A DNA stretch of 39,613 bases from Thermoplasmata archaeon (GCA_021802205.1 JAKAAT010000012.1:1-39613); one strand, 5' to 3'. Shown: positions 1 through 9,899, counted from the first letter of the stretch. Program-made: numbers and translations. The notes: generated by a model from the letters alone, not told the origin.

Positions 1-282
1 TCTCAGAGCTCCAAAGAATGAAGTCCATGATTCTTTAACCTTTTTAATGGTCCACTGTGCTGTCTGTGCTGGCAGTTTCTGAAAATTGTTGTTTTCTTCC
101 AGAGCTGATGGTTCTGCAAATTGTTTTGCAAGAGCTTTGTAAGAGGACATTCTATTATGGTTAAAGAACTGGTTTCTAAGGATATAATTTGTCTGGTTGA
201 ACAGGTTCTTTGATATATGGCACATTTTAGATATTACACCATTACCACGGATAAAAACCTGTTCAGTCCTGATTACCTTCAT
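1..282 (-). CDS. tnpB: TnpB-like RNA-guided nuclease of an IS607-type element, N-terminal part only (truncated by window edge)
   Basis: Minus-strand frame from ATG at 282 is open to position 1: MKVIRTEQVFIRGNGVISKMCHISKNLFNQTNYILRNQFF...QTAQWTIKKVKESWTSFFGALR, typical of TnpB N-termini (Q.....LC..SKNL.N..NY..R..F). It overlaps the end of the upstream tnpA. Confidence 0.85.
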   Translation of the reverse strand, partial: MKVIRTEQVFIRGNGVISKMCHISKNLFNQTNYILRNQFFNHNRMSSYKALAKQFAEPSALEENNNFQKLPAQTAQWTIKKVKESWTSFFGALR

Positions 283-871
283 AGCCAACCTCTATTGAAC
301 TTTTTTTCCTTTTTGAATACATTTTCATTGAATAACAATGAAGCATTGAAATTATATCCTCAAATATTTCCTCTGAATCCAGTTTTGTGCTTCCAATATC
401 AGATATAACAACTATTTCAGTGCCAAACTTTTCAAAGAGATGCTTGAATAAATCAAATCCTACTCTGCTCAATCTGTCCCTGTATGTTATTATTACCTTT
501 TCTACTTTATAGTTTATAATTTCATCAAGCATCTCAAAGAATCCTTTTCTTTTCTCGAAAGATATCCCTGATGCTATATCCGAATAAATGGCATTTATTG
601 TATATCCATTCATAAAGCACCACTGCTTCAACTGCTCTATCTGATTATTTAAATCATTCTTCTGTTTTATTGTTGATACCCTTGCATAGATAAATGTTTT
701 TCTTTTGACATCCCTGTTCAATAATTTATAAACGTCTTCATTGCTATAGTCATAATAACCGTTTGGCATAACTGTAAATCTTATCTTCCCTGTTGAAGCA
801 TAAACATGAAGTGTTTTTCTTGAAATTCTTAATAGGTTTAATACCTCATTTGCCTTCATAGTTAATACCAT
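263..871 (-). CDS. tnpA: IS607-family serine recombinase/transposase TnpA (MerR-like HTH plus resolvase domain)
   Basis: N-terminal HTH (ANEVLNLLRISRKTLHVYASTGKIRF) followed by a resolvase catalytic region (YARVSTIKQKNDLNNQIEQLKQWC; ITYRDRLSRVGFDLF). The start may be the internal ATG at 859. Confidence 0.9.
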   Translation of the reverse strand: MVLTMKANEVLNLLRISRKTLHVYASTGKIRFTVMPNGYYDYSNEDVYKLLNRDVKRKTFIYARVSTIKQKNDLNNQIEQLKQWCFMNGYTINAIYSDIASGISFEKRKGFFEMLDEIINYKVEKVIITYRDRLSRVGFDLFKHLFEKFGTEIVVISDIGSTKLDSEEIFEDIISMLHCYSMKMYSKRKKSSIEVGYEGNQD

Positions 872-902
872 AATATATTAATTATAGAAATAGTTATCTA
901 AA

Positions 903-1055
903 TTATACACTATACGATAGTAACCCGTCAGCTTGCATTGTTTTAACTGTTATATTATAAGTCCCATCAGGAAGTGCGTTTGTATTATAGCTGAATTTTA
1001 TTAGGCTGTCTGTTGTATTGTATATTACATGACTATCCAGGTAAACTTCAGTATT
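903..1055 (-). pseudogene. Remnant of an extracellular/surface protein with an Ig-like domain
   Basis: Stop-to-stop minus-strand frame NTEVYLDSHVIYNTTDSLIKFSYNTNALPDGTYNITVKTMQADGLLSYSV, with a (L)PDGTYNITV motif typical of Ig-like modules in exported archaeal proteins. No start codon and only 50 codons. Confidence 0.5.
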
Positions 1056-1229
1056 TCAATCTTGGATTAATGCATAAACATGGTAACAGGTTAATAATAT
1101 TAATATTACATAAGATAAATATAAAACATTTATATATCATTTCACTCTGGTAGTGACTATTGTACTATTCATCAATGTAATTTTACTATTTCTGACATAA
1201 ATATATATTATACAATATCATTTAAAATT

Positions 1230-1607
1230 ATGTCGGATTTGATAGAGCTTCAGGAAATTGCAAGAGAGTTTATTGATAAAAGAGACTGGAGGAAGTTTCA
1301 TACATTGAAAGATTTAGCAATGAACTGCTCAATTGAATCCAATGAATTAATGGAAATATTTCTATGGAGAGACCTGGATTTTGAGAAAAATATAATAAAT
1401 GGAAATGATAAAAAATCTCTAACAATGATAAAAAATGAGGTCTCTGATATATTCTTCTCCTGTCTTGCAATTGCTGATCATTTAAACTTTAGCCTTGAAG
1501 ATGCGTACAGAGAGAAAATGTCAGAACTTAATATAAGGTATGACCCGGATAAAGTAAGAGGAAAACTTTCTAAAATTCCGTCACCGGATAAAGATAGTGG
1601 TAGATGA
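1230..1607 (+). CDS. MazG-like / dCTP pyrophosphatase-like nucleotide pyrophosphohydrolase
   Basis: RDWRKFHTLKDLAMNCSIESNELMEIFLW and EVSDIFFSCLAIADHL match the all-alpha NTP-PPase ExxE...ExxD pattern. Confidence 0.85.
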   Translation: MSDLIELQEIAREFIDKRDWRKFHTLKDLAMNCSIESNELMEIFLWRDLDFEKNIINGNDKKSLTMIKNEVSDIFFSCLAIADHLNFSLEDAYREKMSELNIRYDPDKVRGKLSKIPSPDKDSGR

Positions 1608-1608
1608 T

Positions 1609-3366
1609 TTATATTAAAAGTTTATTTTTCAGGTATAAATCATAGAATCTGGTACCGCGGTTCATTAAACATTCTGGTGTGCCTTCTTCCAGTATGCTTC
1701 CGTGATCAATATAATAAATATAATCTGAATTCACTATTGTTTCCAGATGGTGTGCTATGATTATTATTGTTTTGCCTTCCATGAATTTAAAAATGGCACT
1801 CTGAATTATGCCCTCGTTTTTCAAATCAAGCTGAGATGTTGCCTCATCCATTATAATAATCTGTGGATTATTCACAGCGGCACGGAGTATTGAAACTGCC
1901 TGCCTCTGTCCTTCAGAAAGGTTTGTTCCTCTTTCTCCTACCTCGGCATCTAATCCCAGTGGTCCCAGAATACTGGTCAGTCCGAGCTCATCTATTTTCC
2001 CAGCCACAGTGTCTTCAGAGATAGAAGAATCGGCAAAACGTACATTTTCCATTATAGTTCCCTCGAAAAGGAAAGGTTCCTGTAAAATTACTCCGAAGAG
2101 TTTCCTGTATTCCAGTGTATTGAAATCGTTTATATCCGTTCCGTCCATGAAAATATGTCCGAAAGTCGGCTTATAAAAGTTCAGGATAAGCCCTGATAGT
2201 GTTGTTTTTCCAGCGCCAGTTTTTCCGATTATTGCGACTTTCTGACCTTTCTTAAAGTCCATGGAAATATTGTTGATTATTTTCTCACTATCGTATGCAA
2301 ATGAAACGTTTTCAAATGAAATTTCATGGTTAAAAGCAGGTATTTTGTTTCCGCCGGTATTATAATCAACATCTTCATCTATTATTTTATATATTCTTTC
2401 GATAGCAATTGACGAAGATTGGTATGAATTATAGAACTGGGAAAGCTGGACTATGGGGTTGAAAAAGCTCTGTACGTATACTATGAATGAAACCAGTATT
2501 CCTATGCTTATTATTTTTCCGAAAACTTCAGTACCGCCTTCATAAAGAACTACCATTATACCAAGCCCCTCAATGATCTGAACTATACTTGAGAAAATAG
2601 AGGTTAATCTCACCGCCTTAACGTTTGCATCATAGTTATTGGAATTGACGGTCTCAAAGTTATCATTGAATATATCCTCGGTTCCTGAACTTTTTATTGC
2701 TTTTATGCCATTTATGGATTCGCCAACATTACCTGTAAGTTCTGCTATTCTTCTTCTTACACTTAAATAATTGAACTTAATTTTTTTGTTCATAAGCATT
2801 ATTGTTGTAAGAAGCATGGGTATTATAATAACCGCATAAAGTGTCAAAACCGGGTCCAGATATACCATTATAATTATTGAGGCGATAATTCCTGCTATAC
2901 CGGCAACAACCTGCGGTAGCTGGAATGTAAGAAAATCAGATAGTGTTTCAGCGTCATTGGTAATCCTGCTTATTATCTGCCCTGCATTCTTACCGGAATA
3001 ATATTTAAGCGGAACATACTGAAGCTTTTTGAATGCCCTGTTCCTCAAATTTTTGATAACTTCCTGAGATGTGTTCATCATATACTTTGTTCTCCTATTT
3101 TCAGCAAAGTAGTTCAGAATGTAAATTGCAAGGTATGTTACAGCCAGTACTATTAAAATTTTGAATTTCAGTGAAATTATTGAATCTGTTGCTATTCCGA
3201 TCAGGTAAGGCCCGATCATTGCTATTATAGAGGATACAAGTATTGAGGAAACTATTATGCTTGAATTTCGCTTGTAGGAAAGAACCTCTTTTATCAACCT
3301 TATAAAATACTTATTCAATGCTATCACCCCTGTATCTTCCTGAGAATAAATCAGAGAAGTAACCAT
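1609..3366 (-). CDS. ABC exporter subunit (fused TMD-NBD), canonical catalytic site
   Basis: Six-TM ABC exporter domain; Walker A GKTGAGKTTL, signature LSEGQRQA, Walker B IIIMDEATSQLD. The start may be the TTG at 3318, coupled to the upstream stop. Confidence 0.9.
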   Translation of the reverse strand: MVTSLIYSQEDTGVIALNKYFIRLIKEVLSYKRNSSIIVSSILVSSIIAMIGPYLIGIATDSIISLKFKILIVLAVTYLAIYILNYFAENRRTKYMMNTSQEVIKNLRNRAFKKLQYVPLKYYSGKNAGQIISRITNDAETLSDFLTFQLPQVVAGIAGIIASIIIMVYLDPVLTLYAVIIIPMLLTTIMLMNKKIKFNYLSVRRRIAELTGNVGESINGIKAIKSSGTEDIFNDNFETVNSNNYDANVKAVRLTSIFSSIVQIIEGLGIMVVLYEGGTEVFGKIISIGILVSFIVYVQSFFNPIVQLSQFYNSYQSSSIAIERIYKIIDEDVDYNTGGNKIPAFNHEISFENVSFAYDSEKIINNISMDFKKGQKVAIIGKTGAGKTTLSGLILNFYKPTFGHIFMDGTDINDFNTLEYRKLFGVILQEPFLFEGTIMENVRFADSSISEDTVAGKIDELGLTSILGPLGLDAEVGERGTNLSEGQRQAVSILRAAVNNPQIIIMDEATSQLDLKNEGIIQSAIFKFMEGKTIIIIAHHLETIVNSDYIYYIDHGSILEEGTPECLMNRGTRFYDLYLKNKLLI

Positions 3367-5023
3367 TATTGTGTATTAAATCCGAAATGTTACCTTCCTC
3401 CCTGAGTTTTCCCTTTTCAATTACAAATGCTCTCTCTGCAAGCATAATAGATGAAAGTTTATGGCTTATTACTATGGTCGTTTTTCCTGCTATAAACTCC
3501 TTTATGGTATCCAGAAACCGTGTTTCCGTATCTGCATCCAGGTTAGAAGTTGAATCGTCAAATATGATTATTTCAGGGTTCCTGATTATGATTCTGGCTA
3601 TGGCAATTCTCTGCTTCTGCCCGCCTGAAAGCGTAATTCCTCTCTCCCCAACAGCGGTATTATACCCCGATGGAAGACTTTCTATGAAATCATCAAGCAT
3701 TGCAAGTTTAGCAGCGTTTTTAACCTCCTGATCTGTGTAGTCTTTTCCCATTGTTATATTATATCTTATTGTTCCTGAGAATAGTATGGCATCCTGTGAA
3801 ACTATTCCTATTTTTTCTCTTATTATTTTATCATCGATATCTTTCAATTCATTTCCATCCAGGTAAGCATGGCCTGTATAGTTTTTATATAATCCTGAGA
3901 TAATATTTACAAGTGTTGTTTTACCTGAACCGGTTTCTCCCACTATGGCAATTCGTTCACCTTTTGTTATCTGCATGTTAATATCAGAAAGTATATCTGT
4001 ATTCCCTGAATTGTACGACAGATTTTCAAGTATTATGTTTCCCTGTATGTCCGGAGTAAGTTTACCGGTAATCTCGAAGCCATCGCTATTTATGGAATTT
4101 ATTCTGTCAAGGCTTGCCATTCCATTCTCGTAAAAAGAGATATACCGGCCATAAAACCTCACTGGTCTGAGAACAAGTGTAAATATATTGACCGCAGCGA
4201 TTACACTTCCAATAGAGATAACAGAATCTATGCTTTCAATACCGCCGTAGATAAGAACAAATCCTATAGCCAGGCTCAGTAATAGCGTTAAAAATGGATT
4301 ATAAAGGGACCTTACTCCGGCTATACCTCTGTAATCCTGGAAATATGAATCTGTTGAATCATTGAATTTGTCTATTTCCTCCTGCTCTGCAGTGAAACTT
4401 CTTACTACCCTGTTTCCTATAATATTTTGATTTATTATATTATTCATTTTTCCATATTTATTTCTAAGGGATCTCCAGAATGTCCTCTGTTTTCTCTGCA
4501 TTACAACGGTAAAGTAAATTATGGGTGCTATTACAATAAAAAATATGATTGTGAAACCATAGTACAGGCGGGTAAGTTCTATTCCTGCTATAATTATGAG
4601 AAATGTTACACTGAATAGATTTGCCAAGGACATATTAACAAGTCTTCTCAGTGTTTCTATATCCATTGTAAATTTCGAAAGTATATTTCCAGTTGAATTT
4701 GTATTGAAATATTCGTAATTTTTTGATAATAGCTTATGGAATTCATTTTTTCTTAAGTTATATACAAATTTCTGGCTTGCCTTATTTGATAGATAGTCAA
4801 TAAGAAAATCGAATGCAGATGATGCTACTGTTACAGCGAATATCAGCAGCGCAAAGTGAAGTATTATGGCATAATTACGGGCCACAAGATTGTTTACTGA
4901 ATCACCGATATATAAGGGTACAAGGAGTCTCAAATAGGCATATGCAAGAGATGATGCTATTACAACTATAATAAGATGCCACACACCCTTTATATTTCTA
5001 AATATTATTGAATATCTATTCAC
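3311..5023 (-). CDS. ABC exporter subunit (fused TMD-NBD), degenerate catalytic site
   Basis: Walker A GETGSGKTTL, signature LSGGQKQR, Walker B EIIIFDDSTSNLD (catalytic Glu position is Asp), switch His VISHKLS. Overlaps the next ABC gene. Confidence 0.9.
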   Translation of the reverse strand: MNRYSIIFRNIKGVWHLIIVVIASSLAYAYLRLLVPLYIGDSVNNLVARNYAIILHFALLIFAVTVASSAFDFLIDYLSNKASQKFVYNLRKNEFHKLLSKNYEYFNTNSTGNILSKFTMDIETLRRLVNMSLANLFSVTFLIIIAGIELTRLYYGFTIIFFIVIAPIIYFTVVMQRKQRTFWRSLRNKYGKMNNIINQNIIGNRVVRSFTAEQEEIDKFNDSTDSYFQDYRGIAGVRSLYNPFLTLLLSLAIGFVLIYGGIESIDSVISIGSVIAAVNIFTLVLRPVRFYGRYISFYENGMASLDRINSINSDGFEITGKLTPDIQGNIILENLSYNSGNTDILSDINMQITKGERIAIVGETGSGKTTLVNIISGLYKNYTGHAYLDGNELKDIDDKIIREKIGIVSQDAILFSGTIRYNITMGKDYTDQEVKNAAKLAMLDDFIESLPSGYNTAVGERGITLSGGQKQRIAIARIIIRNPEIIIFDDSTSNLDADTETRFLDTIKEFIAGKTTIVISHKLSSIMLAERAFVIEKGKLREEGNISDLIHNNGYFSDLFSGRYRGDSIE

Positions 5024-5149
5024 AACTGGTAAACATTACTTATGTTTATTTTTATTTTTGTATTTTTTATTGAAATAAAAATGTAGAAACCCTGTTTAGC
5101 TTTAATTCAGGTATAAATTCCTGGCTAATTGTTACTATTTTAAATAAAT

Positions 5150-5162
5150 AAACTTATATAAT
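5150..5162 (+). promoter_or_regulatory. Putative TATA box for rps8e (leaderless-type spacing)
   Basis: 'aacttatataatt' about 22-32 nt upstream of the ATG at 5183; no Shine-Dalgarno visible. Confidence 0.45.
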
Positions 5163-5182
5163 TACATTAAATTAGGGATTAT

Positions 5183-5563
5183 ATGACAATTTATCAGGGT
5201 AAGAGTACAAAGAAGTTTACTGGTGGAAAATTAAGAAGGAACCACTCAAAGAGAAGGTATGAGCTCGGAAGAGAACCTTCATTTACGAAAGTGGGCGACA
5301 CAGAACGCAGGGCTATCAGAACAATGGGGGGTAACAGAAAGCTTCTTCTTCTAAAGGAACAGTATGCAAATATTTACAATCCAGAGGATAAAACTACAAA
5401 GAAACTTAAGATACTGACTGTAAAGGAAAACAATGCAGATCCACATTATGTGCAGAGAAACATAATGAACAGGGGGACAATAATATCCACAGACGAGGGA
5501 AATGCAAGAATTACATCAAGGCCCGGTCAGGACGGAATTGTAAACGCAGTATTAGTGAAATGA
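5183..5563 (+). CDS. rps8e: 30S ribosomal protein S8e
   Basis: MTIYQGKSTKKFTGGKLRRNHSKRRYELGREPSFTKVG... with C-terminal NRGTIISTDEGNARITSRPGQDGIVNAVLV; classic S8e. Confidence 0.97.
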   Translation: MTIYQGKSTKKFTGGKLRRNHSKRRYELGREPSFTKVGDTERRAIRTMGGNRKLLLLKEQYANIYNPEDKTTKKLKILTVKENNADPHYVQRNIMNRGTIISTDEGNARITSRPGQDGIVNAVLVK

Positions 5564-5811
5564 TAGTTTTATATTCACAGTATTTTAATTCGGGAATTTC
5601 CAGGAAACTTGGTAGAAGAATAAGCCGGGAAAAGGCAAAAAATTATTCCGATGCAAAACTGGAGCAGATATTGAAATCCGTCAACTTAAAGTATGAGGTT
5701 AGGGATGCCCGTTATTCCAGAATTCCATTTGAAGATTCTAAAATGTTTGTGATCGATGGAGATATAAAGAAATCTACATTAATAAAGATTATAGAAAAAA
5801 AATTATTGTAA
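5560..5811 (+). CDS. srp19: Signal recognition particle 19 kDa protein
   Basis: SRKLGRRISREKAKNYSDAKLEQILKSVNLKYEVRDARYSRIPFEDSKMFVI matches the SRP19 family; overlaps the rps8e stop by 4 nt. Confidence 0.9.
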   Translation: MIVLYSQYFNSGISRKLGRRISREKAKNYSDAKLEQILKSVNLKYEVRDARYSRIPFEDSKMFVIDGDIKKSTLIKIIEKKLL

Positions 5812-5821
5812 CAATATACTT

Positions 5822-6835
5822 TCATTTGTTCTTTGTTTTATATGTTCCTTTCTTTTTCCATTCATAGTATTGCATGGGGTGTTTTATTTTGGGGCACAAT
5901 GGATCGTCCCCCATAAAACATAGATGGTTGGATTTCAGCGTTGCACACTTCGGGGGAGAATATTCGGTACCGGAAATTATGCCAGTTATATGATTTACCT
6001 GGTATGTAGTCAAATCCTCCTTAAAGTCCGGAACGGTTTTAAAAAGTGCAATCATATCCTCATTGGTCATTCCCACATTATGAAGAAAGCTAACAAGGGT
6101 GAATCTGGCAAGATGCGCAAGATTTTCCCCGTCCCTCATCTGTGTAATATAGGTTTTTATACATGGTGGAAACATAGTAAAATCAACATCTCCCAGGGAT
6201 ATTGTGCTTTTGGCCTTGATTTCAAGGAATTCCTTCTTTATGAGGTCCAATTGCCCGAGATATTTTCTGAATATATTCTGTGAATCTCCGGAAGACATTT
6301 CACTGTATATACCCATTATTTTCACCACAAAATCCTCCCTTAGCAGATGTATAAACTGCTCCTTGCTGACCTCTATGATGCCACCCTTCAACTTCTGATA
6401 GACAAGCCTGTATTTATAACCTGATAATTTTCTGTTGTTTTTAATGAAGAAATCAAATGGAATTTTAAAATTGTTACCTTCCGATGCTGCCTCTATCCCG
6501 GAACTATCGCAATAAAAAATAATGTTTTCATTGTTTTCTCGGGAAATTCTGTGGAGTTCTTTCTCAAACACATCTCTCTGTGTTATTACAAATCTGGAAG
6601 TAAGCCCGCTTTCATCTATGTAGCGAAGCATCCACATTACTATGGCAAATGCCTTCTTACCCAGTGTAATACTGTAAGTTTCATTATCGCTGTATTTTCT
6701 TATAAGGCCTTCAAGATAGTCTAATGCTTCCCTAACAGATCTTCTGTTGTCTATTTCCAGTGAATTTACAGTATTCTCTATTTTTTCAGAGTCTCCTATG
6801 AATTTAAAATCAACAAAAAAATTGGAAGTTATCAT
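5822..6835 (-). CDS. priL: DNA primase large subunit (PriL, Fe-S)
   Basis: C-terminal FPPCIKTYI...NLAHLARFTLVSFLHNVGM...YSPPKCATLKSNHLCF...DPLCPKIKHPMQYYEWK with conserved Fe-S cysteines. Confidence 0.93.
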   Translation of the reverse strand: MITSNFFVDFKFIGDSEKIENTVNSLEIDNRRSVREALDYLEGLIRKYSDNETYSITLGKKAFAIVMWMLRYIDESGLTSRFVITQRDVFEKELHRISRENNENIIFYCDSSGIEAASEGNNFKIPFDFFIKNNRKLSGYKYRLVYQKLKGGIIEVSKEQFIHLLREDFVVKIMGIYSEMSSGDSQNIFRKYLGQLDLIKKEFLEIKAKSTISLGDVDFTMFPPCIKTYITQMRDGENLAHLARFTLVSFLHNVGMTNEDMIALFKTVPDFKEDLTTYQVNHITGIISGTEYSPPKCATLKSNHLCFMGDDPLCPKIKHPMQYYEWKKKGTYKTKNK

Positions 6836-6836
6836 T

Positions 6837-7910
6837 TTACAGTTCCAGAAGTTCTCTGGTTGCAGTGGTTATTTCCTCATGGCCATTCTTCTTGATAATT
6901 AAATCATCCTCGATCCTTACACCCCCGAATCCGGGAATGTATATTCCTGGTTCGTCGGTAACAACCATGTTTGGTTTCAGAATAAAATCGAGTGTTGGAG
7001 AAAGAGCAGGATGATCATGGACATCAAGGCCAACACCATGGCCAAGACTATGAATGAATCTCCCAGGGTATTTTTTATCTATAATATCGCGGGCTATCTT
7101 ATCTATGTCCTTACCATTGACCATGGATGTTAATGCCTTCTTGCTCTCCGCCTGTGCAAGTTTTACAGTTTCATATATATCCTTCTGCTTTTCGTCTGCC
7201 CGTCCAAAAACCACTGTTCTTGTTGTATCAGAGCAGTAACGGTTATAAAGGGCACCGTAATCCATGAGTACAAAATCGTTTTTCTTTAATTTTACATTTC
7301 TCGGTGAGTAGTGAGGTATGGCAGAGTTTTTACCGAATGCAACGATAGTTTTAAAGGATTCACCCGATGCCCCGTTCTTCATCATGGCATAAACTATATT
7401 TGCGGCCAGTTCCGATTCTGTCATGCCTTCCTTCAATGTTTTTGTAAAATCTTCAAATGAGTCACTTGCAATTTTGGCAGCCTCCCTCAGGTTCTTTAAT
7501 TCGCTTTCCTCTTTTATTTTTCTTGCCTCTTCTATGGACTGGGACACGTCAATAAATTCCTTGTCAGGTATCAATTTCATTAACTGTTTATAGAGGTCCA
7601 GTGTCAGTGCAGAATAATTCAAACCAACATTGACATCGTTTTTGAAAGCGTTTTTTACCATTTCATTCCTCTCGGAGGTATTTTTATAGACAAGAACATC
7701 AAGACCCGTTTCTCTGGCAGCCTCTTCCTCGAGAGCCGAGGTAATAATTGTCACTTTCTCGGGTTTTACATGAAGAATTGAACCTTCAAATATACCAGAT
7801 TTTGCACCTGCAAGATAAAAAAAGGTTTTATCTATCTGGTTTTCACCACCGTTCATAATCAGTATTGAATCAACGTTTCTAACGTAATCAAATATTCTCT
7901 TTTCTTTCAT
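6837..7910 (-). CDS. M24 family metallopeptidase, Xaa-Pro dipeptidase/aminopeptidase-like
   Basis: Pita-bread fold metal ligands: DYGALYNRYCSDTTRT, HSLGHGVGLDVHD, TDEPGIYIPGFGGVRIEDD. Confidence 0.93.
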   Translation of the reverse strand: MKEKRIFDYVRNVDSILIMNGGENQIDKTFFYLAGAKSGIFEGSILHVKPEKVTIITSALEEEAARETGLDVLVYKNTSERNEMVKNAFKNDVNVGLNYSALTLDLYKQLMKLIPDKEFIDVSQSIEEARKIKEESELKNLREAAKIASDSFEDFTKTLKEGMTESELAANIVYAMMKNGASGESFKTIVAFGKNSAIPHYSPRNVKLKKNDFVLMDYGALYNRYCSDTTRTVVFGRADEKQKDIYETVKLAQAESKKALTSMVNGKDIDKIARDIIDKKYPGRFIHSLGHGVGLDVHDHPALSPTLDFILKPNMVVTDEPGIYIPGFGGVRIEDDLIIKKNGHEEITTATRELLEL

Positions 7911-7988
7911 TGTTACTTATTTAAACTGTTAATATAACTATTTCGATATGAAAGGCAATATATTTTAATTCACGGGCAATAACCATGT

Positions 7989-9227
7989 ATGCATGATCAG
8001 GTATTCTCTGGTAGGTTTCTTTATAATGGTTCATTTCAGGAACTGGATATAGGCGTGGAAAATGGAATGATTACAGAAATTAAAAAACATATGGAGGGAA
8101 AGAGGAAAATATTGGATCATGCAGTAATGCCGGCAGGTACCGACACACATGTCCATTTCAGGGACCCCGGAGAAACTGATAAGGAAGATTTCGCCACTGG
8201 AACCATATCTGCTATTTATGGGGGCACATCAACTATTTTCGATATGCCTAACAACAGAATAAAAATAGATAACTATTCATCATATAAGGACAAACTGGAA
8301 ATAGTCAGAAGGAAAGCATTCTGTGATTTCGGTCTGTATTCGAATTTTACAGGAAACAATGCGCCGATTATATCAAAGGAATCATCCGGAATAAAGATTT
8401 ACATGGGTGAAACAACAAATTCTGAAGGTATGCAGAGTTTCAGCGAATCAGGTATTGAAGCTATAAATGCGATGAATATTCCGGTTTTTTTCCATGCCGA
8501 GGATGGTACATGCCTCAAAAATCATAATGGCACAGCTAGAAATCTAAAGGAATATTCTACTACGAGACCTGAGGAATGTGAGGATATAGCAATAAATAAT
8601 GCTGTAAATATGCATTTCAGAAAAGGTGTAATTACACATATGACACATTATGTGAATATACCATATATGAGGGAAGTTACCCCCCACCATATGCTATTAA
8701 ATTATGATATGCCCCTGGGTTCATATGGAAAGGTGAATCCACCTCTTAGATCCCCGGAAACGCAGAGACAACTGTTTCAAAATTTTAAATCCGGGAATTT
8801 TGCAGTTGTTTCTTCTGACCATGCACCGCATATCACAAAGGATAAGGAAGAGTTTGAATTCGCAAAATCAGGAATTATCGGAGTTGAAACAAGAATTCCG
8901 CTCATCCTTGCACTGGTACAGAAAAAAATTGTACCATTTGATATATTTTATAAAACCTGCATACTTAATCCTGCTAAACTGTTTAATCTGAGGAAGGGTG
9001 AGATAAAGGTCGGAAATTATGCAGATTTTATCTCTATAGATTTCTCTTCAATGGAAAAGGTAAATGATTACAGATTACATTCAAAAAATCCAGGTTCTCC
9101 ATTTAACGGCTTCGATGCAATTTTCCCTGACGATGTCATAATCAGAGGCGAACCGGTTATAGAGAAAAGGGAGCTAATAAATGATAGAATTGGGAAATAT
9201 GTAAAGGACCTTGAACATTTACAGTAA
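7989..9227 (+). CDS. pyrC: Dihydroorotase
   Basis: DTHVHFRDPGETDKEDFATGTISA, FFHAEDG, SSDHAPHITKDKE; amidohydrolase family motifs. Confidence 0.92.
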   Translation: MHDQVFSGRFLYNGSFQELDIGVENGMITEIKKHMEGKRKILDHAVMPAGTDTHVHFRDPGETDKEDFATGTISAIYGGTSTIFDMPNNRIKIDNYSSYKDKLEIVRRKAFCDFGLYSNFTGNNAPIISKESSGIKIYMGETTNSEGMQSFSESGIEAINAMNIPVFFHAEDGTCLKNHNGTARNLKEYSTTRPEECEDIAINNAVNMHFRKGVITHMTHYVNIPYMREVTPHHMLLNYDMPLGSYGKVNPPLRSPETQRQLFQNFKSGNFAVVSSDHAPHITKDKEEFEFAKSGIIGVETRIPLILALVQKKIVPFDIFYKTCILNPAKLFNLRKGEIKVGNYADFISIDFSSMEKVNDYRLHSKNPGSPFNGFDAIFPDDVIIRGEPVIEKRELINDRIGKYVKDLEHLQ

Positions 9228-9899
9228 ATTGAATTTATTCATTACATCCCTTATTTCATATCCATATGATTTGTCTGATACATAATCGCTCATTGATTTT
9301 ATTGAATCGGTGGCATTGAAAGGGGATGCCTTCTTTACAGGAAGTTTGAACATTGCGTCGTCGTTATCGGAATCACCAATTACCAGAATTTCATCCCATT
9401 GCAAATTGAACATCTTCATTAATATTCCCAGAGCATAACCTTTATTCTGTTTTTGATTCATTATGTGCCATGTGAACTTACTGTCCACTATTTCCAGGCG
9501 CCACTTTTCTGCTTCTTTCCTTACTATGTTTTCATCTTCAGAATTCATTGAAAATGCGGCAGATGTTTCCCTCCACTGATTCGTGAAATACGGTTTCACA
9601 GAGGATTTTTTTGAAATATACTCAAGAAAACTGAAAGGCCTTGTTTTATCAAAGAATTTCTCGATTTTGTCATTATAATACATTATGCCACCGTTCTCCC
9701 CGAATACAGGACCGTTTATTCCCAAAAATGTTTTTAAACCATACATTACAGGTATTACATTACCACTTACTAAGGAGAAGTGAATGCCTTTTTCTACTCC
9801 TTTTCTTATGCAGGAAATGGCCTCTGGGTTGAGGATTCTATTTTGATCTGTTATGGTACCGTCCACATCCAGAACAATGAATTTAATCATCAGTGGCAA
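9219..9899 (-). CDS. HAD-family phosphoglycolate phosphatase (archaeal type)
   Basis: IKFIVLDVDGTITDQNR...VIGDSDNDDAMFKLP; the likely start is MIKFIV at 9890. Confidence 0.88.
   Translation of the reverse strand: MPLMIKFIVLDVDGTITDQNRILNPEAISCIRKGVEKGIHFSLVSGNVIPVMYGLKTFLGINGPVFGENGGIMYYNDKIEKFFDKTRPFSFLEYISKKSSVKPYFTNQWRETSAAFSMNSEDENIVRKEAEKWRLEIVDSKFTWHIMNQKQNKGYALGILMKMFNLQWDEILVIGDSDNDDAMFKLPVKKASPFNATDSIKSMSDYVSDKSYGYEIRDVMNKFNLL

Larger units (their letters stand above)
1..900 (-). mobile_element. IS607-type (IS200/IS605-IS607 superfamily) insertion sequence, partial; 3' end lies outside the window and the exact right boundary is undetermined
   Basis: Overlapping tnpA-tnpB pair on the minus strand; the right boundary is approximate. 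Confidence 0.75.

Noticed and set aside
217-408. 63-aa plus-strand ORF
   Set aside because: Antisense to tnpA/tnpB, no promoter or domain support.
3369-3731. 120-aa plus-strand ORF opposite the ABC exporter
   Set aside because: Antisense shadow within the NBD coding region.
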